Part shown: positions 1-9,500 of the stretch, in pieces
How the letters are laid out: each line of letters opens with the position of its first letter
How positions within the stretch are numbered: position 1 is the first letter of the stretch
Assembly (NCBI GenBank): GCA_039026595.1
Contig: JBCCMA010000001.1
Span: 52,648 to 116,647 of the forward strand
Direction: 5' to 3'
DNA: 64,000 nt
From: JBCCMA01 sp039026595
GTDB taxonomy: Bacteria > Pseudomonadota > Gammaproteobacteria > Steroidobacterales > JBCCMA01
Position numbers and translations under genes: made by a program
Notes under the pieces: generated by a model
The model's input: the letters and a program-made list of their open reading frames with translations, nothing else
Told to the model about the DNA's origin: nothing
Databases searched by the model: none

Positions 1-1649
1 GCGTCAGCGATGCGACGCGCCCGGTCGCGCGGGCGGCGAGATGTGTCAATCACAATGCTTGGCACATCGAGCACTTGATATTCCCAAGCCGCGGACAACG
101 CATGCTCAGTCGCATCCGGGTGTCCGGGGACACCATCTCGGCCGACATTACCGTGGCCGTCGGTCAGAAAAATAACCTGCGCCTTTTCCGATGCGCGGCG
201 CAGCTGTTCGCAAAGATCACGTGTCACATCGATGGCATCGGCCAGCGGTGTTGCGCCGCCGCCGGGCAAGTCCGCGAGACGACGCCGCGCGCGTGTCAAT
301 GACCGCGTGGGTTCGAGCAACACCTCGGCATGGTCCCCACGAAACGCCACCACGGCGACCCGCGCACGCGTGACGTAGCACTCTGCCAGCAACAGTTCGA
401 CAGCGCCTTTTACTTCCGCGAGACGGCGAGCTGCGGACGAGCCAGACGCGTCCACGACAAACACAGTGGTCATCCTGGTGCGCGGTTTGTAGCGCGTGAC
501 TCGGAAATCCTCGGGTAACACCCGCAAACGACCGTTTGCCGACGCCCGAAGCCGCTGCCAGGGAGCGGCCGCCTTGACTGTGGCCAGAACATTCAGCTTC
601 TGCGATCCCAACCGATTGACCGGACGGACGCCGACCGGTCGGCCGCGATCCGGCTGCGGTGCTTTGCCGCTCGGGCTGCGTCCTTTGTGACCACCGCCGA
701 GCCCGCCGTCAGCGAGGGATTTCAACAAATGTTCCGGCAGAACAGCGGTGACCGCTTCAACAACCTGATCATGCAAGCGAGTGGCAACGCCGTCGCCCTC
801 ATCCTGATGATCATCACGCGGCGCGTCGTCTTCCGGGGCCGGTTGCTCTGGCTCGACGTCCGCCTCCGGGCATGGTGGAAGCTGTCGGACCCGATGCGCG
901 AGGACCAGCTGGCACGCCAGCATAATGTCTTCATTCGCGACCTCATCCGACGCGCGACGTGCCGCCAGCGCCCGTGCCGCCGCCGCGGTCTGTATTGCGG
1001 CGCGCAGCGAGAAGATACCGAGCGACATCGCCGCTGCGTTGATGGTGGTCAACGTGTCATCGGTGATTTCCAGCGATGCGAATCGTTCCCGAGCGGCATC
1101 AAGCTCGGCCGGTGCCCAGTCCGAGGTCGGCAAGTAGCGCAGATTGGCGTCCAGCGTAAAGGCCAGTCGATCAGCCAGCGCCGGGGCCAGACACTCGTCT
1201 GGCTCAAGACTCTCATCCAGCGCCACGACAATGGGCGAGCACGGCACAATGGCCGAACGCCCCTCACGTTCAATGGTGAGCTGCTGGGCATCCATGGCCT
1301 GGCAGACCAGCGCTACGAAATGACCGCTCAAGCGTTCAGCCATGGAGAGCACAAGCAGTCGGTTGTGCGCCATTTCCAGTAGACCGGACTGGTATACCGG
1401 GCGCTGCGCCTGCAGCGTGGTGGCGATATCCAGTCCGCCCAGCAAGCGATCTTCCGATGCACCGATCGGTACGCGCACGGGCGTGTCCATCGCGGCCGCC
1501 AACCGGTCGAGGATCAGATCCCGACCGGGGCCCGGCAATCCGCGTACGGCCACCCCGCCGAACGACGCCGGGGCGATGGCCAGCAAATCAATAATGGTTA
1601 AAGGCGTCTCGACCTGTGCGTCGGAAACCGTTTCAGCGGCCGCGCTCAT
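1..1649 (-). CDS. bchD: Magnesium chelatase subunit D (C-terminus cut by window edge)
   Basis: BchD works with BchI and BchH to insert Mg2+ into protoporphyrin IX in the cytoplasm. The frame is open from the ATG at 1649 to the left edge (549 full codons). The N-terminal AAA+ module has a degenerate P-loop (GLPGPGRDL, no lysine), as expected for BchD. An acidic, proline-rich linker follows (about residues 240-270), then a VWA/integrin-I domain with the MIDAS motif DASGSS (complement of 436-453), GGGATPLA and LTDG. The last visible residues (IVIDTSRRPRDRARRIADA) match the end of the family, so only a few tens of residues are probably missing. The start overlaps the bchI stop by 4 bp (ATGA). Confidence 0.95.
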   Translation of the reverse strand, partial: MSAAAETVSDAQVETPLTIIDLLAIAPASFGGVAVRGLPGPGRDLILDRLAAAMDTPVRVPIGASEDRLLGGLDIATTLQAQRPVYQSGLLEMAHNRLLVLSMAERLSGHFVALVCQAMDAQQLTIEREGRSAIVPCSPIVVALDESLEPDECLAPALADRLAFTLDANLRYLPTSDWAPAELDAARERFASLEITDDTLTTINAAAMSLGIFSLRAAIQTAAAARALAARRASDEVANEDIMLACQLVLAHRVRQLPPCPEADVEPEQPAPEDDAPRDDHQDEGDGVATRLHDQVVEAVTAVLPEHLLKSLADGGLGGGHKGRSPSGKAPQPDRGRPVGVRPVNRLGSQKLNVLATVKAAAPWQRLRASANGRLRVLPEDFRVTRYKPRTRMTTVFVVDASGSSAARRLAEVKGAVELLLAECYVTRARVAVVAFRGDHAEVLLEPTRSLTRARRRLADLPGGGATPLADAIDVTRDLCEQLRRASEKAQVIFLTDGHGNVGRDGVPGHPDATEHALSAAWEYQVLDVPSIVIDTSRRPRDRARRIAD

Positions 1650-2659
1650 GCGTCGAACGCCTCTTCCAGAGCACGGTCTATGCGCACGTCTGCACCGGAC
1701 TCATCCAGCGGATTGCGCCGTAAACGATGTCGCAGGGCCGGATGCGCGATCCGCCGGACGTGATCGAGTGTCACCGTGTCATCGCCATCAAACGCTGCCA
1801 ACGCGCGCGCCGTTCGCAGCAGCGTCAGTTCGCCGCGCAGTCCGTCGGTGGATAACGACAGGCACAACCGGGCGCAGTCCTCGAGAAGGTCGTCCGGTAC
1901 TTGAACGCTGCCGAGTGCTTCACGCGCACGGACAATCTTTCGGCGAAGTGTCGATTCCCGACGGGCCCATTTTCTGGCAAACGCCACCGGGTCGGATTCA
2001 TACGCGTCCCGCCGACGAATCACCTCCACTCGCTGCTTCACATCGGTGGGCGTGCTGACCTGAACCGACAGTCCAAAACGGTCGAGCAACTGCGGTCGAA
2101 GTTCCCCTTCTTCCGGGTTACCACTGCCCACCAGAACAAACTTGGCCGCGTGCCGAACGCTAAGGCCCTCTCGCTCCACCCGGTTCTCTCCGGACGCCGC
2201 AACATCGAGCAACAGATCGACGATGTGGTCCTCCAGAAGGTTGACCTCATCGATGTACAAAAAGCCGCGATGGGCCCGCGCAAGCAATCCGGGCTCAAAG
2301 GATTTCTCACCGTGGACCAGCGCCCGTTCAAGGTCCAGGGAACCAACAACGCGGTCCTCGGTCACGCCGAGCGGCAGATCCACAACCGGGGTGGGCTCCG
2401 CCTTCGCTTTTGTGTGGGTCTTGCAGTGACCGCAGTCCGGGTCAATCCGCTCCGGCTCACAACGGTACGCGCACCCGGTGATCGTTGTGGTCTTGGGCAG
2501 CAACGCCGCCAGCGCGCGCACGGTCGTGGACTTGCCGGTACCGCGGTCGCCAAAAACGAGTACGCCACCGACGCCCTGATCCACCGCGGCGACCAAAAGC
2601 GCCTGGCGCATTTCGTCCTGACCCACGATGGCGGTAAAGGGGAAGGGTTTTACGGCCAT
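1646..2659 (-). CDS. bchI: Magnesium chelatase ATPase subunit I
   Basis: This is the AAA+ ATPase that, with BchD, drives Mg2+ insertion by BchH. The 337-residue protein starts MAVKPFPFTAIVGQDEM, has Walker A GDRGTGKST, Walker B FLYIDEVNLL and the sensor region VGSGNPEEG, and has the normal family length. The frame stays open upstream to 2737. The ATG at 2659 was chosen because it gives the family N-terminus and lies one base after the puhE stop; the longer version would add an unrelated 26-residue extension overlapping puhE. The stop overlaps the bchD start. Attachment of bchID to the end of the bchF-puhE operon suggests co-transcription with bchH. Confidence 0.96.
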   Translation of the reverse strand: MAVKPFPFTAIVGQDEMRQALLVAAVDQGVGGVLVFGDRGTGKSTTVRALAALLPKTTTITGCAYRCEPERIDPDCGHCKTHTKAKAEPTPVVDLPLGVTEDRVVGSLDLERALVHGEKSFEPGLLARAHRGFLYIDEVNLLEDHIVDLLLDVAASGENRVEREGLSVRHAAKFVLVGSGNPEEGELRPQLLDRFGLSVQVSTPTDVKQRVEVIRRRDAYESDPVAFARKWARRESTLRRKIVRAREALGSVQVPDDLLEDCARLCLSLSTDGLRGELTLLRTARALAAFDGDDTVTLDHVRRIAHPALRHRLRRNPLDESGADVRIDRALEEAFDA

Positions 2660-2660
2660 A

Positions 2661-3443
2661 TCACTCGGCCCCCGCGCGGTCGGTGTCGGGCTGCCGGGAA
2701 CGCAGACCCAGACGCCATAACGCGCGATCCGACACATCGATCATCAGAAACAGGTGTTCGAGCATGGCGAGAGACAACAGCGTGGCGCACAAGACGGCAC
2801 CGGTGCTGACAAAGAGCGTCGCCGCATCGGCCGCCATGGCGATACAAAGACCGAGCGCAAGCGCGCCGAGCCCCATCGACACCGGAAACAGCGGGTTCAT
2901 CGAAGCGCGCGTCACAAATGTGGACAGGTACTGCGATCGCGCCGGCAGAAAATCCAGGTGCAGATTGCGCACCCCGAGAAAGATGTTGAGTTTCGCGCTC
3001 CAGCGCATGCCCCACAGGATGCAATAGGTCCAGAACGCGACGCGGTTGATCGCACCAAAGGTTAACGCAAGAACCAGGCCGCCCGTCGCGATGATCGCAA
3101 GCTCATGGTAGAGGCTGGCCTGCACGCCACGCTTGAACCGTTCGGTGCGCGAACAGGTTTCGGGGCACGCTTCCGGCCTCGGGCCAGTGACAAAACCGAG
3201 CAGGTACGACACTTCGTGCCACGCCCATACGAGCAACGTACCCGTAAACGCCGCGTAAGCCGCGCTAACCGTATCCAGATGCGTGGTGCGCGCGATTAAC
3301 ACCAGGCCGGCAAACGCCAGAACGCTGGCCATCGATAACGTTCGCGGAAATGAGCTTTCGGGCAGGCCGGTACGGTAAAGCGTCGCAATCGTAAAGCCCC
3401 ACCAAAGAGCAATCGCGACAAAAACTGGAACAAGAATACTCAC
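2661..3443 (-). CDS. puhE: Photosynthetic complex assembly protein PuhE
   Basis: PuhE is a polytopic inner-membrane protein of 260 residues found only with photosynthesis genes and thought to help reaction-centre or light-harvesting assembly. It begins MSILVPVFVAIALWWGF and has about seven hydrophobic segments. The central conserved part includes WAWHEVSYLLGF, SLYHELAI and the stretch WSAKLNIFLGVRNLHLDFLP. It lies 12 bp after lhaA and 1 bp before bchI. In most proteobacterial clusters puhE follows puhABC and acsF; here these are absent and puhE follows lhaA directly. Confidence 0.9.
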   Translation of the reverse strand: MSILVPVFVAIALWWGFTIATLYRTGLPESSFPRTLSMASVLAFAGLVLIARTTHLDTVSAAYAAFTGTLLVWAWHEVSYLLGFVTGPRPEACPETCSRTERFKRGVQASLYHELAIIATGGLVLALTFGAINRVAFWTYCILWGMRWSAKLNIFLGVRNLHLDFLPARSQYLSTFVTRASMNPLFPVSMGLGALALGLCIAMAADAATLFVSTGAVLCATLLSLAMLEHLFLMIDVSDRALWRLGLRSRQPDTDRAGAE

Positions 3444-3455
3444 CGCAACGTCCGC

Positions 3456-4889
3456 CTAATTGGGCATATGCGCCAGACCGAGGCCGCGCTTGTCACTGCC
3501 GGGCCGACCGGAGTGACGCGCCAGCGGTCCGATCACAATCAGTGTGATGAACAACAGCAGAATTTCGAGGTGGTAAACCGCGCTGTATCCCGTGGTGACG
3601 GGATTAAAGGCCGGCCCCAGCCACTGGTTCTCGACGAGCGACGTCACGCCATCCCGCAACGCGCCACCCAACGCAATGGCGACGCCCGCGCTGGTGGCCT
3701 GAACGGCACCCCATGCGCCCAGTGCCATGCCGCTGTCACCCTCGCGGGCGAGATTCATGGCCGACACGAGTGTGCCAACGGCAAACAACCCGGCGCTGAA
3801 GCCAACCAGCGCAACACCGCCGCGGAACAGCAGCGCCGAGTCCACCGCGACGGTCAGCGTCACAATGGCAAACGCGAACAGGCCCGACACGGCGCCGTAG
3901 CCCGCCAGCCGGTTGGCGTCCAGCCCGCGGTGCAACCAGCGCGCGGCCAGCGCAAACGCCGTGAGCGTTCCGAGCGCAAGAAGGGCGGTCAATGTCGTCG
4001 TGGCGCTGACCGATAAACCGAGAACCTGCGCGCCGTAGGGTTCGAGCAGAATGTCCTGCATCGTAAAGCCCAACGTGCCCACGGCCACGGCGACAAGAAG
4101 ACGCACAGACCCGGGGTGCGCCCGAAAGCGGCGCCACGCCTCGCTAAAACGCGGCGAGGGTTCCGTTTTGGCTCGACGTTCAGACTTGCGCGCCTCCTGC
4201 TTCCATACAGCGACCACATTCAGAACCAGTGTCAGGATGGCGGCGCTGTGCAACACCCGGATCAGGCGCACTTGGCTGAAATTATCGAGCACGGCCCCCA
4301 ACACAAGCGCACTCAACAGCATTCCGACCAACAACATTACGAAGAGCAGCGCCACGACCTGCGGTCGATCTTCATCGGGAGCCAAATCCGTTGCCAGGGC
4401 CAAACCGGCCGTCTGGGTGGTGTGCAATCCTGCGCCCACCAATAAAAATGCGAGCGCCGCGCCGATCTGTCCGAACACGACGGGACCGTGTGTATCGCCG
4501 GACATCACGATCAGGGCAAACGGCATGATCGCGAAACCGCCGTACTGCAAGAGAGTACCGATCCAGATAAACGGCACACGCCGCCAGCCAAGGGCCGACT
4601 GATACACATCGGATCGAAATCCGATCAATGCGCGCAAAGGTGCAAACAACAGAGGCAGCGCCACAACGACAGCGACAAGCGTCGCGGACATGCCCATCTC
4701 GACGATCATCACGCGATTGAGCGTGCCGGTCAGCAGCACAATGGCCATGCCAACGCTGATCTGAAACAACGCCAGTCGTGACAAACGCGATAAAGGCAAA
4801 TGTTCGCTGGCCACATCAGCGAAGGGCAGGCAGCGGCGCACCAGACCCGCGACGGCCGACGCGTGAGCCGACGGGTCGTTGGCGGTCAT
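3456..4889 (-). CDS. lhaA: Light-harvesting complex 1 assembly protein LhaA (PucC/BCD family MFS)
   Basis: This 477-residue membrane protein of the BCD/PucC branch of the major facilitator superfamily has about twelve hydrophobic helices. The family-typical first helix region reads LALFQISVGMAIVLLTGTLNR and is followed by VMIVEMGMSATLVA and the RSDVYQSALGWRRVPFIWIGT stretch seen in LhaA. Members of this family assist LH1 assembly, possibly by handling bacteriochlorophyll. The start overlaps the bchM stop by 4 bp. A second PucC-family gene (17107-18477) follows bchG; the LhaA name for this one rests on its place after bchM and its N-terminal extension. Confidence 0.92.
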   Translation of the reverse strand: MTANDPSAHASAVAGLVRRCLPFADVASEHLPLSRLSRLALFQISVGMAIVLLTGTLNRVMIVEMGMSATLVAVVVALPLLFAPLRALIGFRSDVYQSALGWRRVPFIWIGTLLQYGGFAIMPFALIVMSGDTHGPVVFGQIGAALAFLLVGAGLHTTQTAGLALATDLAPDEDRPQVVALLFVMLLVGMLLSALVLGAVLDNFSQVRLIRVLHSAAILTLVLNVVAVWKQEARKSERRAKTEPSPRFSEAWRRFRAHPGSVRLLVAVAVGTLGFTMQDILLEPYGAQVLGLSVSATTTLTALLALGTLTAFALAARWLHRGLDANRLAGYGAVSGLFAFAIVTLTVAVDSALLFRGGVALVGFSAGLFAVGTLVSAMNLAREGDSGMALGAWGAVQATSAGVAIALGGALRDGVTSLVENQWLGPAFNPVTTGYSAVYHLEILLLFITLIVIGPLARHSGRPGSDKRGLGLAHMPN

Positions 4890-5587
4890 GATCGAACCAG
4901 TCGCATGCCTGTGGAGGTGTAAAAACCGCGACTGACCGGATTGATATCATCGATGCGCCAATCCTTCAGCGCCGGCTCGTGCCGAATCGCTTCGCGCAGC
5001 CGACGTTCGGCGATCGGCTCGATCGCCGGAGCACGGTGCTGCAGATTTGGGATCAGACGACCCACACGGTGCATAATCGACAGCGCGACCGTTCGCGGCG
5101 CGAACGTGAAGATAATGGCGCGCCGTGTGCGCGGCGCGTAACTCGCAAGCATATTGACCAAATGCTCGCAGCCGTAATGGATCATCGAATCCATCGCCAC
5201 GACGTAGTCGAACTCGCCCAGCGAGTCATCGAGCATATCGCCAACGTGGAACGTGACCCGCTCATGGTCGATGCTCGGGATACGTTCGCGTGCGATGTCG
5301 ATTAACGTAGGCGAAACGTCTGCCGCGACAACGTGGCCGCCCCGCGCGGCGACAATTTGCGCCAATGCGCCGGTGCCGCAGCCCGCATCGAGCAGGCGCG
5401 TGCCGTCCATGATGGTGGGCAACCAGGCGAGAAGGCCCTCGCGCATTTCATCACGCCCGGCCCGGACCGTCGCCCGCACGCGACCCACAGGTGCATCTGA
5501 TGTCAGGCGACGCCAGTTCTCGGCGGCCGTCCTGTCAAAGTAGGCCTCCAGCCGGTGCTTGCGTTCGATGTAGTCCGTTGGCGCCAT
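4886..5587 (-). CDS. bchM: Mg-protoporphyrin IX O-methyltransferase
   Basis: BchM methylates the C13 propionate of Mg-protoporphyrin IX using S-adenosylmethionine, the step after Mg chelatase. The protein has 233 residues, near the family length. The class I SAM motif LLDAGCGTGALAQIVAARG lies at about residues 65-83, followed by DVSPTLIDIARER and a conserved VAMDSMIHYG region. The start shares one base with the bchL stop (TGATG) and the stop overlaps the lhaA start, so translation is probably coupled on both sides. Confidence 0.95.
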   Translation of the reverse strand: MAPTDYIERKHRLEAYFDRTAAENWRRLTSDAPVGRVRATVRAGRDEMREGLLAWLPTIMDGTRLLDAGCGTGALAQIVAARGGHVVAADVSPTLIDIARERIPSIDHERVTFHVGDMLDDSLGEFDYVVAMDSMIHYGCEHLVNMLASYAPRTRRAIIFTFAPRTVALSIMHRVGRLIPNLQHRAPAIEPIAERRLREAIRHEPALKDWRIDDINPVSRGFYTSTGMRLVRS

Positions 5588-6507
5588 CAGTCGAATCCCA
5601 GAAAATCGAAAATCTCGCGATCGCGCATGGGCTCAGCCAGAAGAGGATCGGTGCCATCCCATAACGTCTGCGCAAGCCGCAGATACTCGTTCTTGACCTC
5701 TTCCAGACCTTCCGCATCATCCATTTCGAACAGGACGGATTTCTTCAGCCGGCTGCGTCGAATCACATCAAGGTCGGGAAAGTGGGCGATCCGGTTCAGG
5801 CCGATCTTGTCGCTGAAACCGTCAATCTGATCGGTTGCCGCACTTCGGTTCGCGATCACGCCACCTAACCGGACCTTGTAGTTTTTCGCTTTGGCATTGA
5901 TGGCCTGAACGATGCGATTCATCGCGAAGATGGAATCGAAGTCGTTTGCCGTGACCACCAGCGCGCGTTCGGCGTGCTGCAACGGCGCGGCGAATCCGCC
6001 GCACACGACATCACCGAGCACGTCGAAGATCACGACATCGGTGTCGTCAAGAAGGTGATGCTGCTTCAGCAACTTGACCGTCTGACCAACCACGTAACCA
6101 CCACATCCGGTGCCCGCCGGCGGGCCGCCCGCCTCGACACACATGACGCCGTTGTACCCCTCGTACACGTAGTCCTCGGGCCGCAATTCCTCGGCATGGA
6201 AATCGACCGATTCGAGAATGTCGATCACGGTGGGCACCAGACTCTTGGTCAGAGTGAACGTTGAGTCATGCTTCGGATCGCAACCGATCTGCAGCACGCG
6301 CTTGCCCAACTTGGAAAACGCAGCGGACAGATTGGACGAAGTTGTGCTTTTGCCGATACCGCCCTTTCCGTAAACAGCAAAGACCTTGGCACCGTCAATC
6401 TTGTCGCCGGGGTCCATCTGGACCTGCACGGACCCCTCGCCGTCGGCGCCCGGGGGCGGCTTGCTTCGTTCAACGTTAACTGGGATAGGAAAAGGAACCT
6501 GGCTCAT
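5587..6507 (-). CDS. bchL: Dark protochlorophyllide reductase, iron-sulfur ATPase subunit
   Basis: BchL is the NifH-like electron donor of the light-independent protochlorophyllide reductase. The 306-residue protein has the P-loop GKGGIGKST (about residues 48-56), the switch region DPKHDSTFTL, and the two [4Fe-4S] ligands at C135 (GTGCGG) and C169 (DVVCGGFA), by analogy with NifH. The homodimer bridges a cluster and docks on BchNB using ATP. Its start overlaps the bchH stop by 4 bp. The N-terminal 35 residues are poorly conserved, as usual for BchL. Confidence 0.96.
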   Translation of the reverse strand: MSQVPFPIPVNVERSKPPPGADGEGSVQVQMDPGDKIDGAKVFAVYGKGGIGKSTTSSNLSAAFSKLGKRVLQIGCDPKHDSTFTLTKSLVPTVIDILESVDFHAEELRPEDYVYEGYNGVMCVEAGGPPAGTGCGGYVVGQTVKLLKQHHLLDDTDVVIFDVLGDVVCGGFAAPLQHAERALVVTANDFDSIFAMNRIVQAINAKAKNYKVRLGGVIANRSAATDQIDGFSDKIGLNRIAHFPDLDVIRRSRLKKSVLFEMDDAEGLEEVKNEYLRLAQTLWDGTDPLLAEPMRDREIFDFLGFD

Positions 6508-9500
6508 GCGGCTACCACCTTGTCGATACCTTCGAGGCGATCATCAAATTCATCGCCCGCGTCTTTCAGTTGTTGCAACGTGTCTTCATCGGGTGACCAG
6601 TAATTGCGTTCGTGTGCCTCCATAAGGCGACCGGCAACGCGCGCCGACGCCGCGGGGTTTAATTCCGCAAGACGCTCACGCATTTCCGGATCAAGCAGGA
6701 ACGTCTCGGTCATGTGCTGGTACACCCACGGATCCACCTGACCGGTTGTGGCCGACAGGCCCATTGTGTTGGTGACGTGCGTTTCGATGTGGCGCACGCC
6801 CTCATAACCGTGTTCGAGCATGCTCTCGTACCACTGCGGGTTCAGAACGCGTGAACGCGTTTCAATCGCGACCTGCGATTTCAATGTCCGGACCGCGTCC
6901 CGGCCGCTGGTCTGATCACCGATGTACACCTCGACATCGCGCCCACTGGCGCGCCGCGCCGCACGCGTGATCCCACCCAGCGTGTCAAAGTAGTGGTCAA
7001 CGGTGGTGACACCGAGTTCGACCGATTCGAGATTCTGGTAGGCCAGATCGACCTTGCCGAGCGCCTGCGAGAGCACTTCAGGCTGACGTGTGGCCACACC
7101 GTCACGACCAAATGCAAAGCACTTGCGACGGCTGTACGCCTCGGCCAGCTCGTCTTCGTCTTCCCAGCGCCCGTTGTCCACGAGGTGGTTGACATTGGAT
7201 CCGTACGCCCCGTCGGCGTTACTGAAGACCCGCAGCGCGGCGGTCTCGAGGTCGCACCCGGTCTCTTCCATATGCGACAGCGCGTGCTTGCGCACATAGT
7301 TCATATCGAGCGGCTCGTCCGCCGTGGCCGCCAGATAAGCGGCTTCCGCCAGCATCTGCGCCTGATGCGGAAGGATGTCGCGGAAAATTCCGGACAGCGT
7401 CATAAGCACATCGATGCGCGGCCGACCAAGACTTTCGAGATCCGTGAGCTTTGCGCCGCACAATCGCCCGTAATTGTCGTAGCGCGGTTCGGCGCCCATC
7501 AACGACAACGCCTGCGCAATCGGCCGCCCTTCGCTCTTGATGTTGTCTGTGCCCCACAGCACAAACGCAATCGACTCCGGCAACGGCTGCCCCGACTTGC
7601 CGTGCTCGTCGAGCAGCAACTGCGCCTGCCGGGCGCCTTCGCGCATCGCATGTTGTGTCGGCAACCGGAACGGGTCGAAACCGTGCAGGTTGCGTCCCGT
7701 GGGCAGAATATCGGGGGATTTGATCAGATCGCCGCCCACCACCGGGGGAATAAACCCACCGTCGAGCGCGTGAATGATCGCGTCTGATTCAGGGCAATGG
7801 GTGAGCTCACGGTTCATGCGTACCAGCGATGCGACGTGGTCATCACCGCTGACCGACAACTCACCGCTTGCGATCTGCTCGAGCATGTCACTGGTGACGC
7901 GATTGTCTCCCGCCGCATCCGCCGATGCGGTCAGCATGGCCAACCGCTCCGAGTCACTCATCGGCTCACCGACCACATGCAGACCCACAGGGATCAATGT
8001 CGCCTGCAGTTCCATGAGTTCCGCGCGCAACGACTGGATGCGCTCATCGGCAGGCACCGTCTGATCTTTTCGCCACGCTGGTTCAGAAGCCGCCATTTCA
8101 AGCGCCGCCGCCTGACCCTGAATCGTGTCAACCAGCGAAACACGCTCATCGTCTTCCGGTGGCAAACCCCGGTAGCGATCGATCGATGCCTGTAATTCAG
8201 CGAGACCTTTGTAGAGCTGTGCCTGAACAACCGGCGGCGTGAGATAGCTGATCAACGTCGCCGAGGATCGCCGTTTTGCGATCACACCCTCAGACGGATT
8301 GTTGGCGGCGTACAGATAGAAGTTGGGCAGATCGCCGATCAACCGTTCAGGCCAGCACTGGTCACTCATCCCCACCTGCTTGCCAGGCATGAATTCGAGC
8401 GCACCGTGCGTACCGAAATGCAGCACAGCCGACAGCCCCGCGTCTTCCCGCAGGTAACGATAGAACGCGCTGAAGGCGTGCGTGGGCACATGGTCTTTTT
8501 CGAACAGCAATCGCATGGGGTCGCCTTCATAGCCGAACGGCGGTTGGACCGTGACGATGGCGTTTCCGAACGCCCGTCCCAGAACAAACACGCCCTGGCC
8601 GTTTGCCAGCACCTTGCCCGGGGCTGGACCCCACTGCGCTTCGATCTCCCCGAGGTGCGGTTCGCGCCGAACGTGATCATCGGTGGGTATCTGCGCGAGA
8701 ACATTGGCGTCGGTGCCGTAGGTTTCCCGATTGCCTTCGAGTAACGCCTCGCGCAACGCGTCCACGCTCTCGGGAACCTCCACGTCGTAACCCGCCGCAG
8801 CGAGCGCCTTCAGGGTGTTCAACAGCGAAGAGAAAACGGACAGGAAGGCCGCCGTACCCGTCGCGCCCGCGTTAGGCGGGAAATTGAACAACACCAGACC
8901 AATCTTGCGTTCGGCGCGCGGGGTCCGCTTCAGAGACACCAGACGATCAACACGGCGCGCCAGCGACGCCACCCGGTCACCGTGGGCCACCATGTCACGA
9001 TCTTCCTGGCGGCCCGCACCGCCTTCGCGGCCCGCGAACAAGGTGGGCGCAATGGCGCCATCCAGTTCAGGGATCGCCACCATCATGGTGGTTTCGACCG
9101 GCAGAAGGCCGCGCTCGGACTGTCGCCACTCCGCGAGTGACTGGAACTCGGTGGCATGCGCAGCCAGATAGGGAACGTCCAGACGTGCCAGCATTTGCGC
9201 CGCGGCATCGGCATCGTTGAAAGCCGGCCCGCCGACCAATGAAAACCCGGTGAGTGAAACCACCGCGTCGACGACGCTCTTGCCGTCGCGCATAAAGAAC
9301 TTTTCCACTGCGGGGCGAGCATCGAGGCCGGATGCAAACGCCGGGATAACCCGGTAGCCAAGACCCTCAAGCTGCGCGATGACGCGATCGTAGTGAACCG
9401 AATTACCGGCCAGCACGTACGAGCGCATCAGCAACAAGCCCACGGTGCCACGCGTGTCTTTTTTCGCGCGGGGAAGTTGCCCCAGACGATCCGTGACGCG

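Noticed and set aside
687..1382. 231-codon plus-strand frame
   Set aside because: Lies fully antisense to bchD, whose MIDAS and AAA+ motifs are clear.
1901..2809. 302-codon plus-strand frame
   Set aside because: Antisense to bchI and the end of puhE; no family features and biased codon shadow.
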